Source: CAZAYP01 sp964489425 [NCBI: uncultured Verrucomicrobiota bacterium] (GTDB lineage Bacteria; Verrucomicrobiota; Kiritimatiellia; RZYC01). From it: a DNA stretch of 54,179 nucleotides. Position 1 is the stretch's first letter; each line of letters begins with the position of its first letter. Below the pieces are notes generated by a model, which was given only the letters and a program-made list of their open reading frames with translations, had not been told where the DNA came from and did not search any database. Where the stretch lies: the NCBI GenBank assembly GCA_964489425.1, contig CAZAYP010000021.1:4220-58398 (forward strand), given 5' to 3'. Made by a program: the position numbers and the translations under genes. This document shows positions 47,060 through 54,179 of the stretch, piece after piece.

Positions 47060-48256
47060 ATGCCGCTGCCCCCCATCGCCGCCATCGAGATCGGCACCAC
47101 CAAGGTGCGCGCCCTGATTGGCGAGGCCGTGGCGGACGAGCAACTCCTGGTCACCGGCGCCGGCGAAGCCCCCTCGCGCGGCATCCGCAAAGGCGACCTC
47201 GTGCATTTCGACAACGCGCTGGCCTGCGCGCGCTCGGTGCTCGAGATGGCCGCGGACCAGGCCAAGGTCGAGGTGTACCAGGCGCACCTGGTGATCTCCG
47301 GCGGCCACATCCAGGGCGTGGTCAACCGCGGCAACATGCCGATCTTCGGCAAGAACGGCGAGATCACCGATGACGACATCAAGCGCGTGGCCGACATGGC
47401 GCGGGCCCTCATGCTGCCGCCGGACCGCGACGTGCTGCACACGATTCCCCAGCACTATTACGTGGACGACATGGATGGCGTCATCGATCCCGTGGGCATG
47501 GCCGGCGCCAAGCTGGCGCTCGACATGCTCATCCTGCACGGTTCCATCAACCGCATGCGCAACCTGGCCCGGGTGGTGAGCAGCGTGCCGGTGGACATCA
47601 AGGGCTACGCGTTCGCCGGCCTGTGCGCCGCCCTGGCGGTGACCACCAAGGAGCAGAAAGATAGCGGGGTCATCGTGATCGACATCGGCGGCGGCACCAC
47701 CGACTACCTCGTGTACGCCGACAAGGCCGTGGCCGTGGCCGGGTCCCTGGGCGTGGGCGGCGACCACGTCACCAACGACATTGCCATTGGGTTCAACCTG
47801 TCCCTGGGCCAGGCCGAACGCCTGAAGGTCGATGCCGGCAACGCGCTGGTCGAAGACACCACCAGCATCGACCTGCCGCCCGAGGCCGGCTTCAGCGGCA
47901 AGCATATCCGCCTGCAGGACCTGGACCTGATCATCAACGCGCGCATGGACGAAATCCTGAACATGGTCAAGGCCGAGGTCACCAAGCGCGTGCGCCTGGA
48001 GCGCATTGGCGCCGGGGTGGTGCTGACGGGCGGCACGGCCCGCATGCGCAACCTGACCCAGCTGGCCGGCCAGGTGTTCCGCATGCCGGCGCAGATCGGC
48101 ACGCCCAAGAAAGTCAGCGGCCTGGCCGCGGCGTCCGCCGGGCCGGAGTACGCCGTGCCCCTGGGCATGCTCCTGTTCGCCCTGCGGGATGCCGAACGCA
48201 AGCCCGCGCCCAGCATTATCAACCTCATTTTCGGGGGGCTGTTTACCAAGCCATGA
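47060..48256 (+). CDS. ftsA: cell division ATPase FtsA
   Basis: 398 residues, actin-fold membrane tether of FtsZ. Shows PIAAIEIGTTKVRALIGE (phosphate 1), GVIVIDIGGGTTDYLVY (phosphate 2), the SHS2-type 1C region (VNRGNMPIFGKNGEITDDDI), GVVLTGGTARMRNLTQLAGQ (adenosine), and a hydrophobic C-terminal helix (PSIINLIFGGLF) typical of the amphipathic membrane anchor. It starts 8 bp after ftsQ and overlaps ftsZ by 4 bp (ATGA). Confidence 0.95.
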   Translation: MPLPPIAAIEIGTTKVRALIGEAVADEQLLVTGAGEAPSRGIRKGDLVHFDNALACARSVLEMAADQAKVEVYQAHLVISGGHIQGVVNRGNMPIFGKNGEITDDDIKRVADMARALMLPPDRDVLHTIPQHYYVDDMDGVIDPVGMAGAKLALDMLILHGSINRMRNLARVVSSVPVDIKGYAFAGLCAALAVTTKEQKDSGVIVIDIGGGTTDYLVYADKAVAVAGSLGVGGDHVTNDIAIGFNLSLGQAERLKVDAGNALVEDTTSIDLPPEAGFSGKHIRLQDLDLIINARMDEILNMVKAEVTKRVRLERIGAGVVLTGGTARMRNLTQLAGQVFRMPAQIGTPKKVSGLAAASAGPEYAVPLGMLLFALRDAERKPAPSIINLIFGGLFTKP

Positions 48257-49452
48257 GCGCCGATCCCGCCAAGACCGCGCGCCCCGCGCCGGAACCCCAG
48301 GCATCCGCCACGGCGCCGGGCCCCAAGCCCGGCCCGCGGGTCCTGGTCCTTGGCCTGGGCGGCTGCGGATGCCACGTGGTGGCCGGCTTCCGCGATTCCT
48401 GGACCGATGGCTTCAGCGGCTTGGCCGCGGACACCGATGTCCATTCCCTCCCGGCCGCGGACCAGGCGCGCACGCTGCACCTGAAACTGGCCTCCACCAA
48501 GGGGCTCAGCACGGGTGGCGCGCTGGACCTGGGCCGCCGCGCCGTGCAGGAAAACAAGGGCGCGCTGACCCCGCTGCTGGCGGGGGTGGACCTGGTATTC
48601 CTCGTGGCCGGCCTGGGCGGCGGCACGGGAACCGGCGGCGTGGTGCCGCTGGCCGAGCTCGCAAGGAGCGCCGGCGCCCTGGTCATGGCGTTTGTGACCC
48701 TGCCGTTTGCCTTCGAGGGCCAGGAACGCAAGGCGACCGCGGAGAAGGGATTGTCCGCGCTGCGGGTGCACGCCGACGCCGTGGTCGTGGTGCCCAACGA
48801 GCGGCTCCTGGGCATCATCCAGGACAAGACCACCCTGCCGGAATCGTTCCGGGCGGTGAGCGAGACCCTGGCAGGCTGCATGCGCTCCACCTGGCGCCTG
48901 CTGCGCCACGCGGGCGTGCTCAACCTGGATTTCAGCGTCCTCCGCCAACTGCTGCGCCACTCGCATGGCGTCTGCTCCGTGGGCTATGCCGAGGCCTCCG
49001 GCGAAAACAAGGTGCGCCAGGTGGTCGACAACCTGATCCACCACCCGTTGCTCGACGGCGGCCGCCTGCTGAGCAAGGCCGCGGCCCTGATCGTCGGCGT
49101 GACCGGCGGGCCGGACATGCCGCTGAAAGACGTGCAGGACGTGACCCGGAGCATCACGGTCATGGCTCCGCCGGACGCGCATCTGGCGCTGGGCGCGGCG
49201 ATCCACGAAGGCTGGCAGGACCGCCTGGCCGTGACCCTCGTGGTGGGCGAAAAGTGGGCGGAGCCGGAGCCGGTCACGCCCCCGGAAGATGCCGGCCGCG
49301 GCCGCCGCAAAAAGCCGGAGCAGTCCGAGTTGCCCCTGGGACCGGACGGCCGCGGGCGGTTCAAGGACGTGGATCCCACTTTTTACGACGGCCAGGATCT
49401 CGACACCCCCACCTACATCCGCCGCAACATCACCCTCGGCCAGGCCCCCTAG
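48253..49452 (+). CDS. ftsZ: divergent FtsZ
   Basis: 399 residues, tubulin-like GTPase. The tubulin signature GGGTGTGG is intact (122-129) and VPNERLL is normal (180-186), but the N-terminal nucleotide loop reads GLGGCGCHVV (34-43) instead of GxGGGGxNA, and the T7 synergy loop reads NLDFSVL (224-230) where NxDFxDV is expected: the second catalytic Asp is Val229. The C-terminal tail ends DLDTPTYIRRN, the conserved FtsA-binding peptide. It overlaps ftsA by 4 bp, so it is probably the division FtsZ; a second FtsZ elsewhere cannot be excluded. Confidence 0.88.
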   Translation: MSADPAKTARPAPEPQASATAPGPKPGPRVLVLGLGGCGCHVVAGFRDSWTDGFSGLAADTDVHSLPAADQARTLHLKLASTKGLSTGGALDLGRRAVQENKGALTPLLAGVDLVFLVAGLGGGTGTGGVVPLAELARSAGALVMAFVTLPFAFEGQERKATAEKGLSALRVHADAVVVVPNERLLGIIQDKTTLPESFRAVSETLAGCMRSTWRLLRHAGVLNLDFSVLRQLLRHSHGVCSVGYAEASGENKVRQVVDNLIHHPLLDGGRLLSKAAALIVGVTGGPDMPLKDVQDVTRSITVMAPPDAHLALGAAIHEGWQDRLAVTLVVGEKWAEPEPVTPPEDAGRGRRKKPEQSELPLGPDGRGRFKDVDPTFYDGQDLDTPTYIRRNITLGQAP

Positions 49453-49521
49453 CCGCCCGCCGGCGCCGAGCCACCGCGTGCACCATGCGCTGCCGCCACT
49501 GCCGATCGCTGCGCGTCGCGG

Positions 49522-50088
49522 TCATGGCTGGCCGCGAACTGGCGATCCACTCGGTGAGGGTCGAGACGCCGGGCTGACAGCGCGCGCCTGGACCTGGCGC
49601 AACGCTTCGTACACGCCGATGGCCGCGCAGTTCGCCAGGTTAAGCGACCGGACGCCGTCCGGCCGCATGGGGATGGTCACCACGCAGTCAGCGAACCGGT
49701 CCAGGAGTTCGACCGGCAGCCCGCGGGTCTCGCTGCCGAACACCAGCGCGTCGCCGGGCGCGTAGTCCACCTCCGTGTACAGCCGCCGGCCGTGCACGCT
49801 GAACAGGCGCAGCCGGCCGCCGCCGCCGGCCAAAAACTCATCGAAGCTGGCGTGGCGGTGGAGCTGCACGGCGTCCCAGTAGTCCAGGCCGGCCCGCCGG
49901 AGCGCGGCGTGCGTCAGGCGGAACCCCAGCGGGCCCACCAGGTGCAGGGGGCACCCGGTCCCGGCGCACAGGCGGGCGATGTTGCCGGTGTTGGGGGGAA
50001 TCTCCGGCTCCACCAGGACCACGCGCAGCGGCGGGTCTGGCCAGGCCAATTCCAGGGGGGCGGCAGCCGGCGGGCGGTGGTGTTTCAT
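49522..50088 (-). CDS. trmL: tRNA (cytidine/uridine-34-2'-O)-methyltransferase
   Basis: 188 residues of the SpoU family with a deep knot: LRVVLVEPEIPPNTGNIARL (motif 1 N-Asn), ALVFGSETRGLP (motif 2), and VVTIPMRPDGVRSLNLANCA with AIGVYEALRQ (motif 3). TrmL methylates wobble position 34 of tRNA-Leu. ATG at 50088; no good ribosome site is seen, and longer in-frame sequence antisense to the next genes is not coding. Convergent with ftsZ. Confidence 0.93.
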   Translation of the reverse strand: MKHHRPPAAAPLELAWPDPPLRVVLVEPEIPPNTGNIARLCAGTGCPLHLVGPLGFRLTHAALRRAGLDYWDAVQLHRHASFDEFLAGGGGRLRLFSVHGRRLYTEVDYAPGDALVFGSETRGLPVELLDRFADCVVTIPMRPDGVRSLNLANCAAIGVYEALRQVQARAVSPASRPSPSGSPVRGQP

Positions 50089-50125
50089 AGAAAACGGGTT
50101 TTCAAGCTTGCGTTTCGCGCTGGTA

Positions 50126-50153
50126 TTGAGTGTTATCTTTTCGTTTTTATCAT
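50126..50153 (+). promoter_or_regulatory. sigma-70 promoter of the aminotransferase-glycan cassette
   Basis: TTGAGT (50126-50131), 16-bp spacer and TATCAT (50148-50153), start near 50160, 28 nt before the ATG at 50188. Confidence 0.5.
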
Positions 50154-50187
50154 GGTTCAGGCTATATATTAAGTAGAGGATCGTGGC

Positions 50188-51327
50188 ATGTCGAACGCGA
50201 AAGAATCGGCCGTCAGCAAAGTTCTGTTCTGTGACCTGGGGCGCAATCTGAAGCCGCACCAGGCGCAGTTGCGCGACGCGGCCGCCCGCGTGCTCGAGAG
50301 CGCCCACTTCATCGGCGGCGACGAGGTGAAAGCCTTGGAGCACGAAATGGCCGCACAGATGGGGTTGCCCGAGGTCTGCGCCGTGGGCTGCGGCACCTCG
50401 GCGATCTATGCCGCGCTCAAGTGCCTGGGCATCGGCCCGGGCGACGAAGTGATCACCACCGTCCACACCGCCATCCCCACCGCCGAAGCCATCTGCCTGA
50501 CCGGCGCCAAGGTGGTGTTCTGCGACATCCTCGGCTCCGGCCGCTACAACATCGACCCCGCGGAAATCAAGCTCAAGATGACGGCCCAGACCGCGGCGAT
50601 CGTGGTCGTGCACCTCTACGGCATCCCGGCCGACATGACCCCGATCCTCGAGATCGCGCGGGCGCGCGGCCTGTTCGTGATCGAGGACTGCGCGCAGGCC
50701 CAGGGCGCCAAGTACGGCGGGCAGTGGGTGGGCACGCTGGGCGACGTGGGCACCTACAGCTTCTTCCCGTCCAAGAATCTTGGCGGATTCGGCGACGGCG
50801 GCGCGGTGGTGGCGCGCGACCCGGGGCTGCTCAAGCGCATCCGCATGTTCGCCAACCACGGCCGCGAGGAAAAATACACCCATGAGTTCATCGGCACCAA
50901 CAGCCGGCTGGACGCCCTGCAGGCGGCGCTGCTGCGGGTGATCCTGCCGCAACTGGGCCCGTGGAATGCGCGCCGGCGCGAGATCGTCCGCTGGTACGCC
51001 GAGGGGCTGGCCAACGTGCCGGACCTGGTGCTGCCCGTCACGCCGGAGCGCACGGAACCCGCCCCCCACCTGTTCGTGGTGGTGGCGCCGGACCGCGACA
51101 AGCTCGCCGCGCACCTGCGCATCCAGGGCGTGGGCACGGCCCTGCATTACCCCATGTCGCTGAATCTCCAGCCGGCGTTCGCGCACCTGCGCATGCGGCC
51201 GGGCACGTTCCCCCGGGCGGAGCACGCCTGCAGCCACATGCTGTCGCTGCCGCTCTTCCCGACCATCACCCGCGCCGAGGTGGACCACGTGTGCGCCCAG
51301 GTGCGGGAGTTTTACCGGGTGCCGTGA
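50188..51327 (+). CDS. DegT/DnrJ/EryC1/StrS-family sugar aminotransferase
   Basis: 379 residues. PLP-dependent transamination of nucleotide-linked keto sugars. Motifs: GCGTSAIYAALKCLGIGPGD, DCAQAQGAKYGGQWVGTLGD, and SFFPSKNLGGFGDGG where Lys forms the Schiff base. The C-terminal region (LHYPMSLNLQPAF, CSHMLSLPLFPTIT) is characteristic. Together with the Gfo/Idh/MocA dehydrogenase three genes downstream it resembles pairs that make 3-amino sugars (WbpB/WbpE, GnnA/GnnB), but the substrate is not determined. Confidence 0.93.
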   Translation: MSNAKESAVSKVLFCDLGRNLKPHQAQLRDAAARVLESAHFIGGDEVKALEHEMAAQMGLPEVCAVGCGTSAIYAALKCLGIGPGDEVITTVHTAIPTAEAICLTGAKVVFCDILGSGRYNIDPAEIKLKMTAQTAAIVVVHLYGIPADMTPILEIARARGLFVIEDCAQAQGAKYGGQWVGTLGDVGTYSFFPSKNLGGFGDGGAVVARDPGLLKRIRMFANHGREEKYTHEFIGTNSRLDALQAALLRVILPQLGPWNARRREIVRWYAEGLANVPDLVLPVTPERTEPAPHLFVVVAPDRDKLAAHLRIQGVGTALHYPMSLNLQPAFAHLRMRPGTFPRAEHACSHMLSLPLFPTITRAEVDHVCAQVREFYRVP

Positions 51328-51366
51328 TCGCGATCCTGCCCGACCCCTGCGGAGCCGGCGCCTGAC

Positions 51367-52116
51367 ATGCAACAGGCCGCCACGCCTGCCAGCCGCCCGG
51401 ACCTCTCGCTGGTCATCCCGGTTTACAACGAGGAGGACAGCCTGCCGCCCCTGCTGGCGGAGATCCTCGCGGTCATGACCGCGCTGAACCGGAGCTTCGA
51501 GATCCTGTTCGTGGACGACTGCAGCAAGGACCAGAGCCTGGCCGTGCTGCGCCGCCTGCGCCAGGAGCACCCGGCGGCCGGCATCCGCGTGTTGCGCCAC
51601 GGGATCAATTCCGGCGAGAGCGCCGCCAGCGCCACGGGCATGGCCCACGCACGCGGCGACCTGGTGGTCACCCTCGATGCGGACGGCCAGAACGACCCCG
51701 CGGACATCCCGCACCTGCTGGCGGCTCTGGCGCCGGACGTGGCTGCGGTCTGCGGCGTGCGGCGCAAGCGCGAGGACGACTGGGTCAAACGGATCTCCTC
51801 GCGGATCGCCAACCGGGTGCGCAACGCGCTCACCGGCGATCGCATCGCCGACGCCGGCTGCACCTACCGCGTGCTGCGCCGCGCCGCGCTGCACGAGATC
51901 CCGGTGTTCAACGGCCTGCACCGGTTCCTGCCGACCATCCTGCGCTGGCAGGGCTACCGCGTCGTGGAACTCTCCGTCAACCACCGGCCCCGCAAGGCCG
52001 GCGTGTCCAAGTACGGGGTCGGCAACCGCGCCTGGCGGGGGCTGGTGGATTGCATGGCCATGCGCTGGTACCGCCAGCGGCGCGTCAGCGCCCTCCGGTT
52101 CCAGGGGGAAGACTAG
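51367..52116 (+). CDS. GT2 glycosyltransferase, dolichol-phosphate-mannose-synthase-like
   Basis: 249 residues with the GT-A motifs LSLVIPVYNEEDSLPPLLAE, ILFVDDCSKDQSLAVLRRL, TLDADGQNDPADIPHLL (metal DxD region) and VELSVNHRPRKAGVSKYGVG. Such enzymes load a sugar on polyprenyl phosphate; no membrane helices follow here, so any flippase part is separate. Starts 39 bp after the aminotransferase stop in the same direction. Confidence 0.92.
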   Translation: MQQAATPASRPDLSLVIPVYNEEDSLPPLLAEILAVMTALNRSFEILFVDDCSKDQSLAVLRRLRQEHPAAGIRVLRHGINSGESAASATGMAHARGDLVVTLDADGQNDPADIPHLLAALAPDVAAVCGVRRKREDDWVKRISSRIANRVRNALTGDRIADAGCTYRVLRRAALHEIPVFNGLHRFLPTILRWQGYRVVELSVNHRPRKAGVSKYGVGNRAWRGLVDCMAMRWYRQRRVSALRFQGED

Positions 52117-52121
52117 CACGG

Positions 52122-52901
52122 ATGAACGCCGTGCCGGGGCCACAACGCCCATCCACGCGCGGCGGCAAGGACCCCGAGCCGCTGCGCCTGCTGCCCCTGG
52201 TCAAAGGCCTGGCCATGCTGCTGGCCGTGGCGGCGGCGATCTACCTGCTCAGCTTTTCCCCGCTGCGCGCCTACCTGCACGATGTCGGCCAGGTGCAGGA
52301 CACCCTGGCGCGGACCGGCGCGGCGGCGCCCGTCTGGTTCGTGGCCGCGACCACCGTGGCCATTGCCCTGGGCTTGCCGCGCCTGCTGGTGTGCCCGGTG
52401 GCCGGGGCGGTGTTCGGCTTTGCCTGGGGCCTGGCGCTGTCCCAGCTCGCCACGCTGCTGGGCGCCTACGCCCAGTTCCTGTTCGTGCGCTGGGGCGGGC
52501 AGGACTGGGTGCTGCGGCGCTGGCCGCGCCTGCAGCCGGCCACCGCGATCTTCGAGCAGCGCGGCTACCTGGCGGTGTTCCTCGCGCGCCAGCTGCCGCT
52601 GGGCGGGTTTTTCATCAACGTCATCCTGGCCCTGGCCCCGACCCGGCACCTGGCGTTCCTGGGCGGCACGCTGCTGGGGATCCTGCCGGAAGCCATCCCG
52701 GCCACCCTCATGGGCGCGGGGGTGACCGAGATCGCCGGCGGCCACGGGGTGATCAAAACCGCCACCGCCGCCCTGGTGCTGCTGGCGGTGTGGGTGGTGG
52801 CGGCCGGGTACCTGCGCCGCACGCGCGCAGCCGGGGCGTTGTGGCAAAGGGTCCGGGCCCTGTGGGCGTCCCCGGTGGAGGAGACGGGTGATGAAAACTG
52901 A
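52122..52901 (+). CDS. TVP38/TMEM64-family (DedA-like) membrane protein
   Basis: 259 residues with about five membrane helices. The family motif is FVAATTVAIALGLPRLLVCP followed by GAVFGFAWGLALSQLATLLG, then VFLARQLPLGGFFINVILAL and LGGTLLGILPEAIPATLMGAG, the SNARE-associated/VTT domain pattern, whose members move lipid carriers such as undecaprenyl phosphate. That would suit the preceding GT2. ATG 52122 lies 5 bp after the GT2 stop; its end overlaps the next gene. Confidence 0.85.
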   Translation: MNAVPGPQRPSTRGGKDPEPLRLLPLVKGLAMLLAVAAAIYLLSFSPLRAYLHDVGQVQDTLARTGAAAPVWFVAATTVAIALGLPRLLVCPVAGAVFGFAWGLALSQLATLLGAYAQFLFVRWGGQDWVLRRWPRLQPATAIFEQRGYLAVFLARQLPLGGFFINVILALAPTRHLAFLGGTLLGILPEAIPATLMGAGVTEIAGGHGVIKTATAALVLLAVWVVAAGYLRRTRAAGALWQRVRALWASPVEETGDEN

Positions 52902-53970
52902 ATTGACCGTGGCCGCGATCGGGTGCGGCCGGATCGCGGAGAAGCACTTGTCCGCCTATGCGGGCGGCCGGGTCAAGGCCCGCCTCGTGGCGGTGTCCGA
53001 CATCGACCCCGCCAAGGCCCGCGCCAAGGGCGAGAAATACGGCGTACCCTGGTACACCGACTACCACGCCATGCTGCGCGCCCTCCCCGACGTGGACGTG
53101 GTGGACATCATGACCCCGTCCGGCCTACACGCGCGCCAGGTCCTGGACGTGGCGCCCTATGGCAAGCACATCATTGTCGAAAAGCCCATGGCCCTGCGCG
53201 TCGCGGATTGCGACGCCATGATGGCCGCCTGCGCGGCATCCGGCGCGCGCCTGGTCGTGGTCAAGCAGAACCGCTTCAACCGCGCCGTGGTCGCGGCGCG
53301 CCAGGCCCTCGAGGCGGGCCGCTTCGGCCGCATGGTCATGGGCACGGTGCGCGTGCGCTGGCGCCGCGACCAGGCCTACTACGACCAGGCCGAGTGGCGC
53401 GGCACCTGGGCGCTGGACGGCGGCGTCATGTCGCAGCAGGCCACCCACCACCTCGACCTGCTGCAGTGGTTCATGGGCCCGATCGACACCCTGCAGTGCC
53501 AGACCGCCACGCGGCTCATGGACGTGGAGGTCGAGGACACGGCCGTGGCCATCCTGCGCTTCAAGAGCGGCGCGCTGGGCGCGTTTGAGGCCACCGTCGC
53601 GACCCGGCCCGAGGACCTCGAGGGGTCCATGAGCCTGCTGGGCGAAAAAGGCAGCGTGATCCTGGGCGGGCCGGCGGTCAACCTGGTCACCTACTGGCGC
53701 TTCGAAAAGGAGCAGCCGGAAGACCGGGAGATCCAGGCCACCTACTCGCAGGAAGTGCCCAACGTGTACGGCCACGGCCACGAACCGTTCCTGGCCGCGG
53801 CGTTCGACGCGCTCCTGCAAAACCAGCCCGCGCCGGTGGATGGCGCGGACGGCAAGCTCAACATCAACATCCTGGCCGCGCTCTACGAGTCGGCCGCGCG
53901 CGGCGGCACGCCCGTGTCGCTGGACACGCCGATCGAGAAATCGCTGCTCGGCCGCGCCTGGGCGGAATGA
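52891..53970 (+). CDS. Gfo/Idh/MocA-family oxidoreductase
   Basis: 359 residues. Rossmann start VAAIGCGRIAEKHLSAYAGG, catalytic EKPMALRVADCDAM (Lys), and QQATHHLDLLQWFMGP with the active-site His. This resembles UDP-sugar 3-dehydrogenases (WbpB/WlbA/GnnA) that supply ketosugar to a DegT aminotransferase, present upstream. GGAGGAG stands about 7 nt before ATG 52891, overlapping the preceding gene by 11 bp. Confidence 0.92.
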   Translation: MKTELTVAAIGCGRIAEKHLSAYAGGRVKARLVAVSDIDPAKARAKGEKYGVPWYTDYHAMLRALPDVDVVDIMTPSGLHARQVLDVAPYGKHIIVEKPMALRVADCDAMMAACAASGARLVVVKQNRFNRAVVAARQALEAGRFGRMVMGTVRVRWRRDQAYYDQAEWRGTWALDGGVMSQQATHHLDLLQWFMGPIDTLQCQTATRLMDVEVEDTAVAILRFKSGALGAFEATVATRPEDLEGSMSLLGEKGSVILGGPAVNLVTYWRFEKEQPEDREIQATYSQEVPNVYGHGHEPFLAAAFDALLQNQPAPVDGADGKLNINILAALYESAARGGTPVSLDTPIEKSLLGRAWAE

Positions 53971-54013
53971 GCGCAGGGATCTTGTGGGATGGATGAAACT
54001 ACGGAAACCATGA

Positions 54014-54063
54014 CAAACCACCCCGGCTTTCAGCCACCCCTCCTTGAAAAGGAGGGGAGCTTT
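54014..54063 (-). repeat. palindromic repeat module (inverted)
   Basis: AAACCACCCCGGCTTTCAGCC then CCCCTCCTTGAAAAGGAGGGG, the module in minus orientation. Downstream of the last gene; with the next copy it forms an inverted pair about 68 bp apart. Confidence 0.85.
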
Positions 54064-54131
54064 TCTTTTCAAATCTCCACGTCGGATCGTGCGTGGGGCG
54101 TTCATCGGCGGCCAGTAGCTACCCACGATCC

Positions 54132-54179
54132 GGCTCCCCTCCTTTTCAAGGAGGGGTGGCCGCAGGCCGGGGTGGTTTG
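54132..54179 (+). repeat. palindromic repeat module, cut by window edge
   Basis: GGCTCCCCTCCTTTTCAAGG then AGGGGTGGCCGCAGGCCGGG and GTGGTTTG up to the last base. Opposite orientation to 54014-54063. Confidence 0.85.

Noticed and set aside
50089-52152. Long N-terminal extension of TrmL on the minus strand
   Set aside because: It is antisense to the aminotransferase and GT2 genes; TrmL homology begins at 50088.

Overview
The window reads as a strongly G+C-rich chromosome segment of a Gram-negative bacterium of the PVC superphylum, most likely a Kiritimatiellota/Verrucomicrobiota-type lineage. This rests on gene content only: a type III glutamine synthetase, secreted proteins with calcium-binding Asp/Gly-rich repeats, an SHD1-like domain on a secreted GH13 protein, a formylglycine-enzyme-like secreted protein, an LpxL-type lipid A acyltransferase, a very divergent FtsZ, and many dispersed palindromic repeats. 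No rRNA, tRNA, CRISPR array, phage module or transposase was seen. Coding is dense and on both strands.

Layout. 1-4.4 kb: glnN (cut by the left edge, with a sigma-54-type promoter), divergent from a hybrid sensor kinase. 4.6-12.7 kb: a leftward lipid/cofactor operon coaD-DUF177-rpmF-plsX-fabH-fabD-fabG-acpP-fabF, then a small Cys-rich gene and rmuC. 12.9-21.8 kb: a secreted repeat protein, two CNNM/CBS membrane proteins with a Cys-cluster protein, thrC, a CsgG-like pair and lpxL. 21.9-24.7 kb: an MFS carrier, then a TPP riboswitch controlling a CytX-type HMP transporter. 24.8-29.3 kb: a three-gene envelope lipoprotein operon, a repeat-bounded intergenic element, a GT4 glycosyltransferase and an HEXXH lipoprotein. 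29.5-29.6 kb: a candidate sigma-54-dependent small RNA. 29.8-38.1 kb: an RsbV/RsbU-like pair, a 2.3-kb segment bounded by 33-bp direct repeats that carries an FGE-like protein, then a nucleobase permease fused to an RsbW-like domain, hisB and hisC. 38.2-38.5 kb: a MITE with 8-bp target duplication. 38.6-43.6 kb: a secreted GH13 protein, a mini-flagellin-like protein, a methyltransferase and a TPR/CsgG-like protein. 43.7-49.5 kb: a ZIP transporter, mltF, ftsQ, ftsA and a divergent ftsZ. 49.5-54 kb: trmL, then an amino-sugar/glycan cassette (DegT aminotransferase, GT2, TVP38-type membrane protein, Gfo/Idh/MocA dehydrogenase).

How they work together. The window combines housekeeping envelope biogenesis (fatty acid synthesis, lipid A acylation, divisome, murein turnover, glycans) with regulation that looks lineage-specific: two sigma-54-like promoters sharing the same -24 block, a partner-switch module (SpoIIE phosphatase, STAS protein, permease with a degenerate anti-sigma-like domain), and a translational TPP switch. 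The most unusual signals are two intergenic arrays of three palindromes spaced exactly 31 bp apart, one of which supplies the stop codon of the phosphatase; the 33-bp direct repeats between permease and phosphatase; the terminated small RNA candidate; and an FtsZ lacking the second catalytic Asp of the T7 loop.
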